This document shows, in pieces, positions 8,550-17,190 of a stretch of 64,000 nucleotides of DNA; the stretch's first letter is position 1, and every line of letters starts with the position of its first letter. The stretch is from the NCBI GenBank assembly GCA_905200645.1, contig CAJKLD010000001.1, positions 62,001-126,000 of the forward strand, given 5' to 3'. The stretch is from an uncultured Phascolarctobacterium sp. (GTDB lineage: Bacteria > Bacillota > Negativicutes > Acidaminococcales > Acidaminococcaceae). The notes beneath the pieces were generated by a model. That model did no database searches. It was not told the origin of the DNA and saw nothing but the letters and a program-made list of their open reading frames with translations. Made by a program: the position numbers and the translations under genes.

Positions 8550-10418
8550 ATGAAAAGAACTTTATGGCAGCCTTTAACAGTAGGGTTGGCAGCTATGCTG
8601 CTGGCTTTGCCTGTATATGCAGAAGAAACGCAGGAGGCAGTTAATACTCCGGCGGTTCAGACAGAATCTGCGCAGAAGCAGGAGGATAGGCTGGCACCGT
8701 ATATTGGTAAGCCTATTACCAAACAGATTATTGAAGGCAATGTGAATATCAGCGAGGAAGAAATTGCCGCTGCATTGAAAACCAAGCAGGGCATGGAGTT
8801 TACTGAAGCCGGTTTAACAGAGGATTTGAGCTCTATTTATGATTTAGGCTGGTTTTATGATCTGCACCCGGAATTTAAATTAGTGCCGGAGGGCGTACAG
8901 GTTATTTATCATGTTTTAGAAAATCCTGTTTATAAACAAACCAAGGTAATCGGCAATACGGTTATAGACGCTAAAAAAGTGGATGCCTGCTTTGATTTGG
9001 AAAAGGATAAGCTGGCAAATTTAAAACAGATTAATAAATGCGTGCAAAGGTTAGAAGAAGAATATCGTTCCAGCGGTTATATTTTAGCGCGTGTTACTGA
9101 TGTACACATGGAGCAGGACGGCACCTTGAATGTCAGTGTTAATGAAGGTATTGTTGAAGGCTTTAAGGTGAAGGGCAATAAAAAATGTAAGGATTATGTT
9201 GTTATCCGTGAAATGAAGCTCAAGCAGGGAAAACCCTTTAATGCCAAGGATGCCCGCCGCAGTATGCAGAGAGTATATAATCTTGGCTATTTTGAAGATG
9301 TTAATGTTAAACTTAATCCCGGTCGTGAGCCTAATTCCGTAGAGGTTGAAATCGACGTTGTGGAAATGAATACAGGTACCTTTGGTATCGGCGCAGGCTA
9401 CAGCAATGCCGACGGCTTCATCGGTATGGTTTCTATTGGTGATAAAAACTTTCGCGGTACCGGTGATAAAATCAATATTCGTTGGGAATTTGGCGGCGAA
9501 GATAACAAGAACTATGATTTCAGCTATACTCGCCCGTGGATTGACAGCAAGGAGACTGCTGCTACCTTAAACTTATATGATATTACTAACGAATATGCCG
9601 ATTATAATATTGACGGTGACGAGATTGCGCGTTATGACAAAAAGCGCCGCGGTCAAGAGCTGACCTTTAGCCGTAAAACTGATAATGAGTTTATAAGCAA
9701 CTATATTACCTTAAAAAACCGAGAGGATATTTATAAGGGCGAAGCTGACGGTTACGAGGGTGATTGGGATCAATATTATGAAGATCAGTTTACTCAAAAA
9801 CGTGATGATAAATATAATTCTAAATATGAATCCTGGATGCCTGCGACCGCTGCGGAACGCCGTAAGGAAAACTTTGGTACTACTCGTTCCATTACGCTCG
9901 GACGTGTGTTTGATTCCCGAGATAATATTTACGACCCCCATGAAGGCAAACGTATTGGCTACAGCGTAGAATGGGCCGGCGGTTTGGGCGGCGATTTCGA
10001 TTTCACAAAGGTTACTGCTGATTGGCGCTATTATTACCGTGCAGGCGGTGAAAATGTTTGGGCGTTAAATTTAGGCTTGGGTTATGCTGACGGCGATATG
10101 CCTTTGTCCCAGCGGTTCACCATGGGCGGCAGCGATACTTTGCGCGGCTATGAGGACGACCAGTTCCGCGGCAATAGTATGGTTAAAGCTACTTTGGAAT
10201 ATCGCTTCCCCATTGTTAAGAAGGTTCAGGGCGTTCTCTTTACCGATAACGGCTATGCTTGGGATAAACGTCATGAGGACGAATTTGATATGGGACTTAT
10301 CAAGAATAGCTATGGTGTGGGCTTGAGAATTAATTCTCCTTTAGGTCCTGTAAAACTAGATTATGGCTATGGTGAGGACGGTGGCAAGTTCCACTTTAGC
10401 TTTGGTGGTCAATTCTAA
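8550..10418 (+). CDS. bamA: BamA outer-membrane protein assembly factor
   Basis: Omp85-family insertase that folds beta-barrel proteins into the outer membrane. The 622-aa product has a signal peptide ending near PVYAEE (residue 25), three POTRA domains (about 55-130, 130-205 and 205-280; proteobacterial BamA has five) and a 16-stranded-type barrel from about 285 to the C-terminal Phe. The barrel carries the lid-loop RGY signature (GGSDTLRGYEDDQFRGN). Start: ATG 8550 has GGAGGAGG at 8533-8540; a TTG at 8547 is less likely. Neighbours are an exported unknown protein and three Skp-like chaperones, the expected partners. The short POTRA array suggests a simpler Bam complex; no bamBCD genes are in the window. 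Confidence 0.95.
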   Translation: MKRTLWQPLTVGLAAMLLALPVYAEETQEAVNTPAVQTESAQKQEDRLAPYIGKPITKQIIEGNVNISEEEIAAALKTKQGMEFTEAGLTEDLSSIYDLGWFYDLHPEFKLVPEGVQVIYHVLENPVYKQTKVIGNTVIDAKKVDACFDLEKDKLANLKQINKCVQRLEEEYRSSGYILARVTDVHMEQDGTLNVSVNEGIVEGFKVKGNKKCKDYVVIREMKLKQGKPFNAKDARRSMQRVYNLGYFEDVNVKLNPGREPNSVEVEIDVVEMNTGTFGIGAGYSNADGFIGMVSIGDKNFRGTGDKINIRWEFGGEDNKNYDFSYTRPWIDSKETAATLNLYDITNEYADYNIDGDEIARYDKKRRGQELTFSRKTDNEFISNYITLKNREDIYKGEADGYEGDWDQYYEDQFTQKRDDKYNSKYESWMPATAAERRKENFGTTRSITLGRVFDSRDNIYDPHEGKRIGYSVEWAGGLGGDFDFTKVTADWRYYYRAGGENVWALNLGLGYADGDMPLSQRFTMGGSDTLRGYEDDQFRGNSMVKATLEYRFPIVKKVQGVLFTDNGYAWDKRHEDEFDMGLIKNSYGVGLRINSPLGPVKLDYGYGEDGGKFHFSFGGQF

Positions 10419-10437
10419 GCTAGGAGCAGATACTGCT

Positions 10438-11706
10438 ATGAAGCCGAATAAAATTATTCTACTTGCTGCAATGACATGCTTGCCATTGCAGCAAGCTTTT
10501 TCTGCCCCCATTGAAAAAGTGCAGGTGCAGGTAGTAGATACTAACGGCGGTACAAGCGCTGTGCTTCTGCAAAAAATGAGCGTCAGTATGCAGGTGGTGG
10601 CAAATCAACTTTTTATAGATAAGGATGCGGAGCTAATTGCAGCTGCACAGCAGGAATATAAGCGTCTGCTGACGGAGATTGGCGACCGTGTTTTTACCGG
10701 CTATGAGTTGGTGGATGTACAGCTTGCTGCCGGTGTGCAGACTAGCATTACCATGTATGCTAAGCCGTGGAGCACAACTATTGTTAAGCCTGTGATTGAT
10801 TTACAGTTTTCCGGCGTGGAAAAAGAAACTGCTGTTTTGCTTTACCAACAGATACCGACCTTGAAGCAGGAATTGGAGCAGGCTATCAGCGGCGCTTCTG
10901 TGGCTGCCGGAGATTGGGCAGGCGGCGTGCTGCGGCGTATGGTGCGTCAACGGGTAGAGCAAAAGCTGCCGGAATTTCGAGCGGCAGTGGATGTGGTACA
11001 GGAAAATAACAGCACTGTGGTGCAGATTGTTATTTATCCTGTAGGTCAGTTGGTTACTGATATAAATTACGAACTGCGCAGTGAAGCGATACCCAACATT
11101 CTGCTAATGGAGCTTAAATATAAATATGCAGCCGAGTGTGATAAGCTACGCGGCTTGCCTTTAGCATATGTGCGACGTCATCAGCAGGCTTTGGAGCAAT
11201 GGCTTACGGATAAGCTGCTGGCAGAAAAAGCCATTAAGCAGTTTGCTTTGCAGCCGGTAGTTAAGCTTACGCCGAATACCAATATGGGCGTAGAGATTAT
11301 GATAAATTCGGATAAGTACAAAATTTGGTTCGAGGGCTATGGAGATATTGGACGTAATGAAAATAATCTGTCTGGCAAGGCGCATATTGGTAAATTTATT
11401 TCGCCTAAGGAGGAAATATTTGGCGAGGCTGAAGTTGTTTTAGACCATGTAGATTGGCATTTTGGCACTGGCTATGCCCGTTATTGGGGCAAGAGCGTGT
11501 GGAGCTACATGCGGCGCATGCCGATTGGCGATAACGATTATAAGCTGGAATATAATTTAAGTCCCAAATGGCGGCTGCGGGCAGAGCATTTTTCCGGTGA
11601 TGACCGTAATGAATTTGGCGTGCGTTACCGTATTCACGAATTCCTCAGCGCTGAATATGTTTATGGCGGCGACGAATTTTATTTACGGATTATCGGAAAT
11701 TTGTAG
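10438..11706 (+). CDS. Exported beta-rich protein of unknown function, bamA-linked
   Basis: A 422-aa protein with a signal peptide (MKPNKIILLAAM...QAFSA, cleaved near residue 22). I do not recognise a named family. The first half (about 25-260) mixes alpha and beta segments. The last 130 residues are alternating strands (SDKYKIWFEGYGDIG, WHFGTGYARYWGKSVWSYM, LRAEHFSGDDRNEFGVRYR) ending FYLRIIGNL, resembling a small outer-membrane barrel. Start ATG 10438 lies 17 bases after the bamA stop with TAGGAGC before it; longer in-frame starts would overlap bamA. Sitting between bamA and the ompH genes, it probably acts at the outer membrane (inference). It could be a Negativicutes-specific assembly or scaffold protein. 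Confidence 0.75.
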   Translation: MKPNKIILLAAMTCLPLQQAFSAPIEKVQVQVVDTNGGTSAVLLQKMSVSMQVVANQLFIDKDAELIAAAQQEYKRLLTEIGDRVFTGYELVDVQLAAGVQTSITMYAKPWSTTIVKPVIDLQFSGVEKETAVLLYQQIPTLKQELEQAISGASVAAGDWAGGVLRRMVRQRVEQKLPEFRAAVDVVQENNSTVVQIVIYPVGQLVTDINYELRSEAIPNILLMELKYKYAAECDKLRGLPLAYVRRHQQALEQWLTDKLLAEKAIKQFALQPVVKLTPNTNMGVEIMINSDKYKIWFEGYGDIGRNENNLSGKAHIGKFISPKEEIFGEAEVVLDHVDWHFGTGYARYWGKSVWSYMRRMPIGDNDYKLEYNLSPKWRLRAEHFSGDDRNEFGVRYRIHEFLSAEYVYGGDEFYLRIIGNL

Positions 11707-11712
11707 CAATTC

Positions 11713-11741
11713 TTGAAAGAATGAGTATATACTGTTATAAT
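11713..11741 (+). promoter_or_regulatory. Promoter for the ompH cluster
   Basis: TTGAAA at 11713-11718 and TATAAT at 11736-11741, 17-bp spacer, about 55 bases before the first ompH start. Confidence 0.75.
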
Positions 11742-11795
11742 AAACTATATATGTGTTTTTAATATTTTTAGTCAAAGAAAGTAGGGATTTTGATT

Positions 11796-12278
11796 ATGAT
11801 GCAGCAATTGCGTAATCCTAAAAATGTAAAACTTGTTTCTCTGTTTGTGGCAGCTATTTTTGTCTTGGGCTGCTTTGCTTTGTCGCTGACTCAAAGCGGT
11901 TTTGGCAAAAGTGCTTCCGCTGCTGCCAGCGAGTCTGCTATCGGTGTAGTTAATTACCAAATGCTGGTAGCGCAATGTCCTGACCTCAAGGATGTTGATG
12001 CAGCTATGAAAACAGAAATTGAAAATGCACAGAAGGATTTTAACGAAAAATCCAAGACCATGAATGACGCTGAAAAGAGAAGCTACTACACTCAAACTCA
12101 AGAGCGTCTGCAAAATAAGCAAAAAGAGCTTATGGAGCCTGTTCTGAAAAAAATTGAAGCTGCTATTCAAAAGGTTGCCGATAAAAAAGGCTTGTCAGTA
12201 GTAGTAGAAAAGAGCACTGTGGTGTTTGGCGGTACGGATATTACTGATGAGGTAGCTAAATCATTGCAGACTAAATAA
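11796..12278 (+). CDS. OmpH/Skp-family periplasmic chaperone, paralogue 1
   Basis: Skp-like holdase that shields unfolded outer-membrane proteins in the periplasm. About 160 aa: an N-terminal hydrophobic signal or anchor (about residues 15-34), a first conserved strand (AIGVVNYQMLVAQCPDL), a coiled-coil arm rich in Lys/Glu/Gln (about 65-125), and the closing strands VVVEKSTVVFGGTDITDEV, the family's C-terminal signature. Start: ATG 11796 or 11799, after GTAGGGA; a TTG at 11790 is less likely. It is first of three consecutive family members, under its own promoter. Confidence 0.87.
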   Translation: MMQQLRNPKNVKLVSLFVAAIFVLGCFALSLTQSGFGKSASAAASESAIGVVNYQMLVAQCPDLKDVDAAMKTEIENAQKDFNEKSKTMNDAEKRSYYTQTQERLQNKQKELMEPVLKKIEAAIQKVADKKGLSVVVEKSTVVFGGTDITDEVAKSLQTK

Positions 12279-12318
12279 TTTAGGCTGATTTAATTGCGTA
12301 ACCTCAAAGGAGGGCTTC

Positions 12319-13251
12319 ATGGATAGAAGCAACTGGAGAAAAATTGGCCTAATATTGGCAGCTGCTCTCTTGATTTCTGCCTGTGGCTCAAATCTTAGGG
12401 GAACGCAGTCGGATAAAATTGCTGTAGTTAATTGGCATCGGGCAATGGAAAATCATCCCCGGTATCAGAATCTGCAGCAGCAGGAAAAAATTCTTAAAGA
12501 TTTGCTGGAAAAACGCCAAGGACAAGAAAATTTAGCAAGAGCGCAGATGGGTAGCTTGGAAAAGCTGCGTCAGCTGCGGCAGTTAAGTGAGGTCAGCTAT
12601 TGGCAGGCAGATTTTAATACGCGTATGGTGGAGCAGCGGGAGCGTGAAGCTAAAAAGCTGCAGCTGAAAATAGCAGAAGTGGAGGAGCAGGTAGATAAAG
12701 AACTTGTCCCTCGCAAGAAAGCTATTGAAGACAATTATCAGTTGGAAATTTTTAATTTGCGCGCTTTATTAGGCGCTGTTAGACTTAAGATTGATGAGAG
12801 GAAAGCGCTGGAGGCTAAGCTACAGACGTTTCAGCATGAACGCGGTAAAAAGGTTATGGAGCTGCAGGCAGAAAAGCAAGCCTTAATGGAAGCGCAGCTG
12901 GCGCCCTATCGCGAAGAAATGCAGCAGCGTATGGCTGATGTGGCAGCTCAGTATCAAGCAGAAATGCTGGAGCATAGAAAAGATAAGGAGCAACGAGAAA
13001 GGGAAATGTTCAGCGCTGCGCCGCAGGCTTTACACAATGCTTTGGCTATTATGGATAGAGAAATCGAAAAGCAGCAGGAAAAAAATGAGCAGCTGCGGCA
13101 ACAAATCAACGGCGATATCTCTAGTCAGGCTGTTAAACTGGCTCATGAGCATGGTTATACAATAGTATTTAATCAATTTAAGGTTAATGTCAATGCAGAT
13201 GATATTACCGATAAAGTAGTTGAGAGTTTAAAAAAGCAAATACAAAAATAA
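12319..13251 (+). CDS. OmpH/Skp-family lipoprotein, long paralogue 2
   Basis: A 310-aa Skp-like protein, about twice the usual size. The signal peptide ends in a lipobox (LISAC, Cys about residue 22), so it should be lipidated. It then has the family strand IAVVNWHRAMENHPRY, an unusually long coiled coil (about 50-260) built from Lys/Glu/Gln/Leu heptads, and the C-terminal strand YTIVFNQFKVNVNADDITDKV. A site AAAGGAGG precedes the ATG. Lipidation and the long tentacles would make a membrane-tethered chaperone rather than a free one (inference). The gap to the next gene is 28 bases. Confidence 0.85.
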   Translation: MDRSNWRKIGLILAAALLISACGSNLRGTQSDKIAVVNWHRAMENHPRYQNLQQQEKILKDLLEKRQGQENLARAQMGSLEKLRQLRQLSEVSYWQADFNTRMVEQREREAKKLQLKIAEVEEQVDKELVPRKKAIEDNYQLEIFNLRALLGAVRLKIDERKALEAKLQTFQHERGKKVMELQAEKQALMEAQLAPYREEMQQRMADVAAQYQAEMLEHRKDKEQREREMFSAAPQALHNALAIMDREIEKQQEKNEQLRQQINGDISSQAVKLAHEHGYTIVFNQFKVNVNADDITDKVVESLKKQIQK

Positions 13252-13279
13252 AAGTTTAAATGTAAGTGAGGTTTAAAAA

Positions 13280-13687
13280 ATGAAAAAAATAATTGCAGGT
13301 TTAATGGTGGCAGCAGCTATGCTGACTTTTGGCTGCAGCGGCCGTAATGCTGCTTTTGGCGTTGTAGATATGCGTAAGGTAGAAACTGAAGCTTCTATTA
13401 TAAAAACAACTAAAGAAGAAGTTACCGCCAAGATGAAAGAACTTAAAGAGCAAATGGATAAAGATATGGCTGGTAAGCAGGGCGAAGAAGCCAGCAAGAT
13501 TGCTGAGGATTATTCTGCTAAAGCACAGCTTGTACAGAGCGAAGCTCAAAATAAGCTGAAAGCAAGCTTAGATACCGCTCTCAACCAAGTTGCTAAGGAA
13601 AAGAATTTGGGCGCAATCATGATTAAAGAGGCTGTTCCTCAAGGTGGTACTGACGTTACTAAAGAAGTAATCGAAAAAATGAAATAA
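13280..13687 (+). CDS. OmpH/Skp-family lipoprotein, short paralogue 3
   Basis: A 135-aa Skp-like protein with a lipobox (LTFGC, Cys about residue 19). It has the first conserved strand AAFGVVDMRKVE, a Lys/Glu/Ala coiled-coil arm (about 40-105) and the closing signature GAIMIKEAVPQGGTDVTKEV. It is the last of three tandem family members and is followed by a terminator. The three differ in anchoring (signal/anchor, long lipoprotein, short lipoprotein), which suggests a division of labour rather than simple redundancy. Confidence 0.85.
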   Translation: MKKIIAGLMVAAAMLTFGCSGRNAAFGVVDMRKVETEASIIKTTKEEVTAKMKELKEQMDKDMAGKQGEEASKIAEDYSAKAQLVQSEAQNKLKASLDTALNQVAKEKNLGAIMIKEAVPQGGTDVTKEVIEKMK

Positions 13688-13698
13688 GCTGTACCCGG

Positions 13699-13725
13699 AG
13701 CGGGCGGTTGCGTCCGTCCGCTTTT
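13699..13725 (+). terminator. Intrinsic terminator after the ompH cluster
   Basis: Nine-base-pair stem AGCGGGCGG/CCGTCCGCT (13699-13707 with 13714-13722, one G-U), 6-nt loop, T run. Confidence 0.75.
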
Positions 13726-13770
13726 CGTGTTTGGTTTTGGACTGGCACGGGATATTGATGGAGGTTTGAA

Positions 13771-14793
13771 ATGGAGAAGAGTGTACAAGAATTAGCTGAG
13801 TTTTTACATGGTACTGTGGAGCATGATAATCCGGAGCTGAAGATAACTGGTGTTAACGGTTTGGTAGAGGCAGGCGCGCAGGATATTTCCTTTGCCGTTC
13901 CGCCGCATGTGGAGCATTGCCACTTGAGTAAAGCAGGAGTAATGGTATTAAGTCCGGCAGACCCTGAGTTGGACGGCCGCCCGGTTATCCGTGTTGAAAA
14001 TCCCCGCGCTGCTTTTGCGGCGTTGTTAGAGTTATTCCGCCCGCAGGAAGAGGTAGAAAGAGTAGTCAGCCCCTATGCTTTTGTGTCTAAAAAAGCTAAA
14101 ATTGGCAGTAATGTGGCTATTCAGCCCTTTGCCGTAGTAGAGGATGATGCCGAAATAGGCGATGGTACCGTGCTTTATCCTCATACCTATGTAGGCAAGC
14201 GTGTAAAAATCGGTCAAAACTGCACTCTTTATCCTAACACTACTGTGCGCGAGGACTGCGTGCTGGGCGACAGAGTTATTTTGCAGTCCGGCGCTGTTAT
14301 CGGCGGCGATGGCTTTGGTTATATTACCCAAAACGGCAAACACAGCAAGGTGCTGCAAACCGGCAATGTAGTTTTGCAGGACGACGTAGAGATTGGCAAC
14401 AATACCTGTATTGACAGAGCTACCGTGGACAGCACCATTGTGGGCAAGGGAACAAAAATCGACAATTTAGTTCACTTGGGACATAACGATATTTTAGGTG
14501 AGAACTGCCTGGTAGTTGCTCATGTAGGTATTTCCGGCAGCGTAACCGTAGGTAATAATGTTACCTTTGCCGGTCAGGTAGGTACTGTTGGTCATATTAC
14601 TATCGGTAATAATTGCCTGTTTGGCGGCAAAGCCGGTATTACCAATAATGTTCCGGATAATTCTGTCATGGGCGGCTATCCCGCAAGACCCATGAAGGAA
14701 TGGATGCGTCAAGAGGCATATATGCACAAGCTGGGCGATATGTTTAAACGCGTCAAAGTTTTGGAAAAAGAAGTGTCCCAATTAAAAAAGTAA
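13771..14793 (+). CDS. lpxD: LpxD, UDP-3-O-acylglucosamine N-acyltransferase
   Basis: Third step of lipid A synthesis: transfers a hydroxyacyl chain from acyl carrier protein to the 2-amino group of UDP-3-O-acylglucosamine, in the cytoplasm. The 340-aa product has the N-terminal uridine-binding LpxD domain (about 1-100) followed by a left-handed beta helix of hexapeptide repeats (about 105-320, e.g. IGDGTVLYPHTYVGKRVKIG) and a C-terminal helix. The active-site region LVHLGHNDILGENCLVVAH carries the catalytic His. Length is typical. First gene of the lpxD-lpxI operon; ATG 13771 follows GGAGG. Confidence 0.95.
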   Translation: MEKSVQELAEFLHGTVEHDNPELKITGVNGLVEAGAQDISFAVPPHVEHCHLSKAGVMVLSPADPELDGRPVIRVENPRAAFAALLELFRPQEEVERVVSPYAFVSKKAKIGSNVAIQPFAVVEDDAEIGDGTVLYPHTYVGKRVKIGQNCTLYPNTTVREDCVLGDRVILQSGAVIGGDGFGYITQNGKHSKVLQTGNVVLQDDVEIGNNTCIDRATVDSTIVGKGTKIDNLVHLGHNDILGENCLVVAHVGISGSVTVGNNVTFAGQVGTVGHITIGNNCLFGGKAGITNNVPDNSVMGGYPARPMKEWMRQEAYMHKLGDMFKRVKVLEKEVSQLKK

Positions 14794-14809
14794 AAGACAG
14801 GATTTTGTT

Positions 14810-15700
14810 GTGGTAGGTTATTACTTAGTAAAATTATTCAGTAAAATAATGTGCCTTTTACCGCTGTGGCTGCGCAAGCTGTTTGCCAAATTTGTAGGCA
14901 GTATAGCAGTGATGGTGGTACCGGAGTGGCGTATGCAGATGGCGCAGACCAATATAGAGGAATGCCTCGGCGTTGCGCCTGCCAGAGCGCGGCAGATTGC
15001 TGATGATAGTCTGCACCGTTTTGGGCGTATGGTAGTAGAGGTTTTACGCTTTCCTTTGTTGAACAAGGATAATATCAGCCAAAATGTTACTGTTGAGGGA
15101 CTGGAATATCTGGAAGCAGCCTATGCTCAAGGAAAGGGCGTTATTATGGCCACCGGTCATTATGGCAACTGGGAGCTTTTAGGCGCTACGGTGGCGCTGC
15201 ATGGTTATCCTATGCTTTCCATAACCCGCAAGCAGAATAATAGCTATATGGATAAGGCCATAAATGAATTTCGTCAGATGGTAGGTCAGCAGGTAACCTA
15301 TAATCGCGGCGGGCATGGCCTTTTGGCTATCAGCAGAATGCTTAAAGAGAAAAAGCTGTTGGGCGTGCTTTATGACCAGGATACTAATGATGATGGGGTA
15401 GAAATAGATTTGTTTGGCAAGCGGTCTATTATTCCCTTGGGACCGGCGGCGTTGTCGCGTATTTACGGTTCGCCTATATTACCGATTTTTCTACATAATA
15501 ATGACGATTGGACGTGTACGGCTAAAATCTATCCGCCGCTGTATACGCCGAAAACTAAAAATAAACAAGAAGATTTTTATCAGGTGACGCGTCAGCTGGT
15601 AACGATTTTAGAACAGGAAATTATTGCCCATCCGGAAATGTGGTTTTGGGTGCATGATCGTTGGAAGGATGGTCGCCAACGTTTTGGCAAGAAAAAATAA
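14810..15700 (+). CDS. LpxL/HtrB-type lipid A late acyltransferase 1
   Basis: Membrane-bound acyltransferase that adds a secondary acyl chain to Kdo-lipid A (family function). The 296-aa product has an N-terminal hydrophobic segment (about 1-35) and the catalytic HX4E-type motif in ATGHYGNWELLG (about residues 117-128), followed by the family motifs LLGVLYDQDTNDDGV and PLGPAALSRIYGSPILPIF. Start: GTG 14810, 16 bases after lpxD, with an ACAGGA site upstream. A paralogue lies at 27561; which acyl position each modifies cannot be read from sequence. Confidence 0.88.
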   Translation: MVGYYLVKLFSKIMCLLPLWLRKLFAKFVGSIAVMVVPEWRMQMAQTNIEECLGVAPARARQIADDSLHRFGRMVVEVLRFPLLNKDNISQNVTVEGLEYLEAAYAQGKGVIMATGHYGNWELLGATVALHGYPMLSITRKQNNSYMDKAINEFRQMVGQQVTYNRGGHGLLAISRMLKEKKLLGVLYDQDTNDDGVEIDLFGKRSIIPLGPAALSRIYGSPILPIFLHNNDDWTCTAKIYPPLYTPKTKNKQEDFYQVTRQLVTILEQEIIAHPEMWFWVHDRWKDGRQRFGKKK

Positions 15701-15720
15701 ATTAGCGAAGGAGGATGAAG

Positions 15721-16569
15721 ATGTCCGCAAAAATTAAAGAATATCAGCATACTATCGCTCAAGAGGTTGCTTATTCCGGTATCGGACTGCATTCCGGCAA
15801 GGATGTATTAATGACCTTGAAACCGGCTGATGTCAATACGGGCATTACCTTTGTGCGTACTGATTTGCCGGGCAATCCCAAGATACGTGCTTTGGCAGAA
15901 AACGTAAGCTCTACCGTAAAAGCTACTACTTTAAGTGAAAATGGCGCGGAGGTATTTACGGTTGAGCATTTAATGGGCGCTTTGTCCATGATGGGTGTAG
16001 ATAATATCTGCATTGAAATGTCTTCTCCCGAGCCGCCGGTGACTGACGGCAGCGCAAAGGTTTTCTGCGAGCTGATTGAAAAAGCCGGTTTAGCAGAGCA
16101 AGCTGCTGAACGCAGGGTATATGTTGTAGATAAAGCCTTTGCAGTTTATGACGGCGATCGTTATATTACGGTATTGCCCTATGACGGCTACCGCATTTCT
16201 TTTACCTCTATCAATAAGCACCCCATGCTGGGCACTCAGTATTTTGATGTGTTGTTGGATAAGGAAAGCTTTAAAAAAGAAATTATGGCTGCCAGAACCG
16301 TTGCTTTTACCTACGAGTTGGAAATGCTGCGTAAACTTGGCCTTGGTTTGGGCGGTTCCCTGGAAAACGTAGTGGTTTTTGACGAGGAAAAAATTTTGTC
16401 TGTACCGCGTTATGATGATGAGTTAATCCGTCATAAAATTCTTGATGTTATTGGCGACCTGTATTTGCTGGGACCTATCAAGGCGCACGTTATTGCTGTA
16501 AAAACAGGGCACGCTTTTAATTCGCAAATTGCCAAACAGATTCAGGCATATAGAACAAAGGAGGACTAA
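15721..16569 (+). CDS. lpxC: LpxC, UDP-3-O-acyl-N-acetylglucosamine deacetylase
   Basis: Committed, zinc-dependent step of lipid A synthesis. The 282-aa product shows both halves of the fold and the zinc ligands: VEHLMGAL (His about 83) and RHKILDVIGDLYLLG (His and Asp), plus the catalytic-loop His in KTGHAFNS. The conserved SSPEPPVTDGSAKVF is present. Start: ATG 15721 has GGAGG at 15710-15714 with 6-base spacing; the ATG at 15715 abuts the ribosome site and is unlikely. fabZ follows after 3 bases; here the two are separate genes, not the LpxC-FabZ fusion known from some other phyla. Confidence 0.95.
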   Translation: MSAKIKEYQHTIAQEVAYSGIGLHSGKDVLMTLKPADVNTGITFVRTDLPGNPKIRALAENVSSTVKATTLSENGAEVFTVEHLMGALSMMGVDNICIEMSSPEPPVTDGSAKVFCELIEKAGLAEQAAERRVYVVDKAFAVYDGDRYITVLPYDGYRISFTSINKHPMLGTQYFDVLLDKESFKKEIMAARTVAFTYELEMLRKLGLGLGGSLENVVVFDEEKILSVPRYDDELIRHKILDVIGDLYLLGPIKAHVIAVKTGHAFNSQIAKQIQAYRTKED

Positions 16570-16572
16570 ATC

Positions 16573-17019
16573 ATGACTGTATTAGATATTAATGAAATCA
16601 AAAAGATTCTTCCCCATCGTTACCCCATGCTGTTGGTAGACAGGATTTTGGAAATTGAGCCTATGAAACGTGCTGTTGGCATTAAAAATATTACTGCTAA
16701 CGAAATGCAGTTTTTAGGTCATTTTCCTAATGAGCCGATTATGCCCGGCGTACTTTTGATAGAAGCCATGGCGCAGGTTGGCGGCGTAGCTATGCTGTAT
16801 CCGGAAGAGAACCGCGGTAAAATTGCTGTTTTCGCTAAAATTGATAATGTACGTTTCCGTAAACAGGTCGTGCCCGGAGATCAAGTAGTAACTACTGCTG
16901 AAGTAACTAAAATTATGCGCGGCAATATGGGTATTATCCATTGTGAAGGCAAGGTTGACGGCAAGGTAGCCTGCGAATGTGACTGCACCTTTGCTATCAT
17001 GGATCCTAAGGAAGCTTAA
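16573..17019 (+). CDS. fabZ: FabZ, 3-hydroxyacyl-ACP dehydratase
   Basis: Dehydrates 3-hydroxyacyl-ACP in fatty acid elongation, competing with LpxA/LpxD for hydroxyacyl-ACP. The 148-aa hot-dog-fold protein has LPHRYPMLLVDRI with the catalytic His and FPNEPIMPGVLLIEAMAQ with the catalytic Glu on the central helix. Length is normal. It starts 3 bases after lpxC with an AAAGGAGG site overlapping the lpxC end. Its placement between lpxC and lpxA is the classic arrangement that balances fatty acid and lipid A supply. A 171-base gap follows before lpxA. Confidence 0.95.
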   Translation: MTVLDINEIKKILPHRYPMLLVDRILEIEPMKRAVGIKNITANEMQFLGHFPNEPIMPGVLLIEAMAQVGGVAMLYPEENRGKIAVFAKIDNVRFRKQVVPGDQVVTTAEVTKIMRGNMGIIHCEGKVDGKVACECDCTFAIMDPKEA

Positions 17020-17190
17020 TATTTTTGTAAAATAAGCTGAAAACATTAGTAAACGCAAGCAAAAAGGGCTTATTAAGATATAATTAAGAAAAATCGCTTA
17101 TTTTGCCTTGCGAAAAAAGTCTTGTGGGGATGATTATAATAGTATATCTAAATTTAATTGTTTGATTAAATTTTATGGGGAGTGAAAGTA

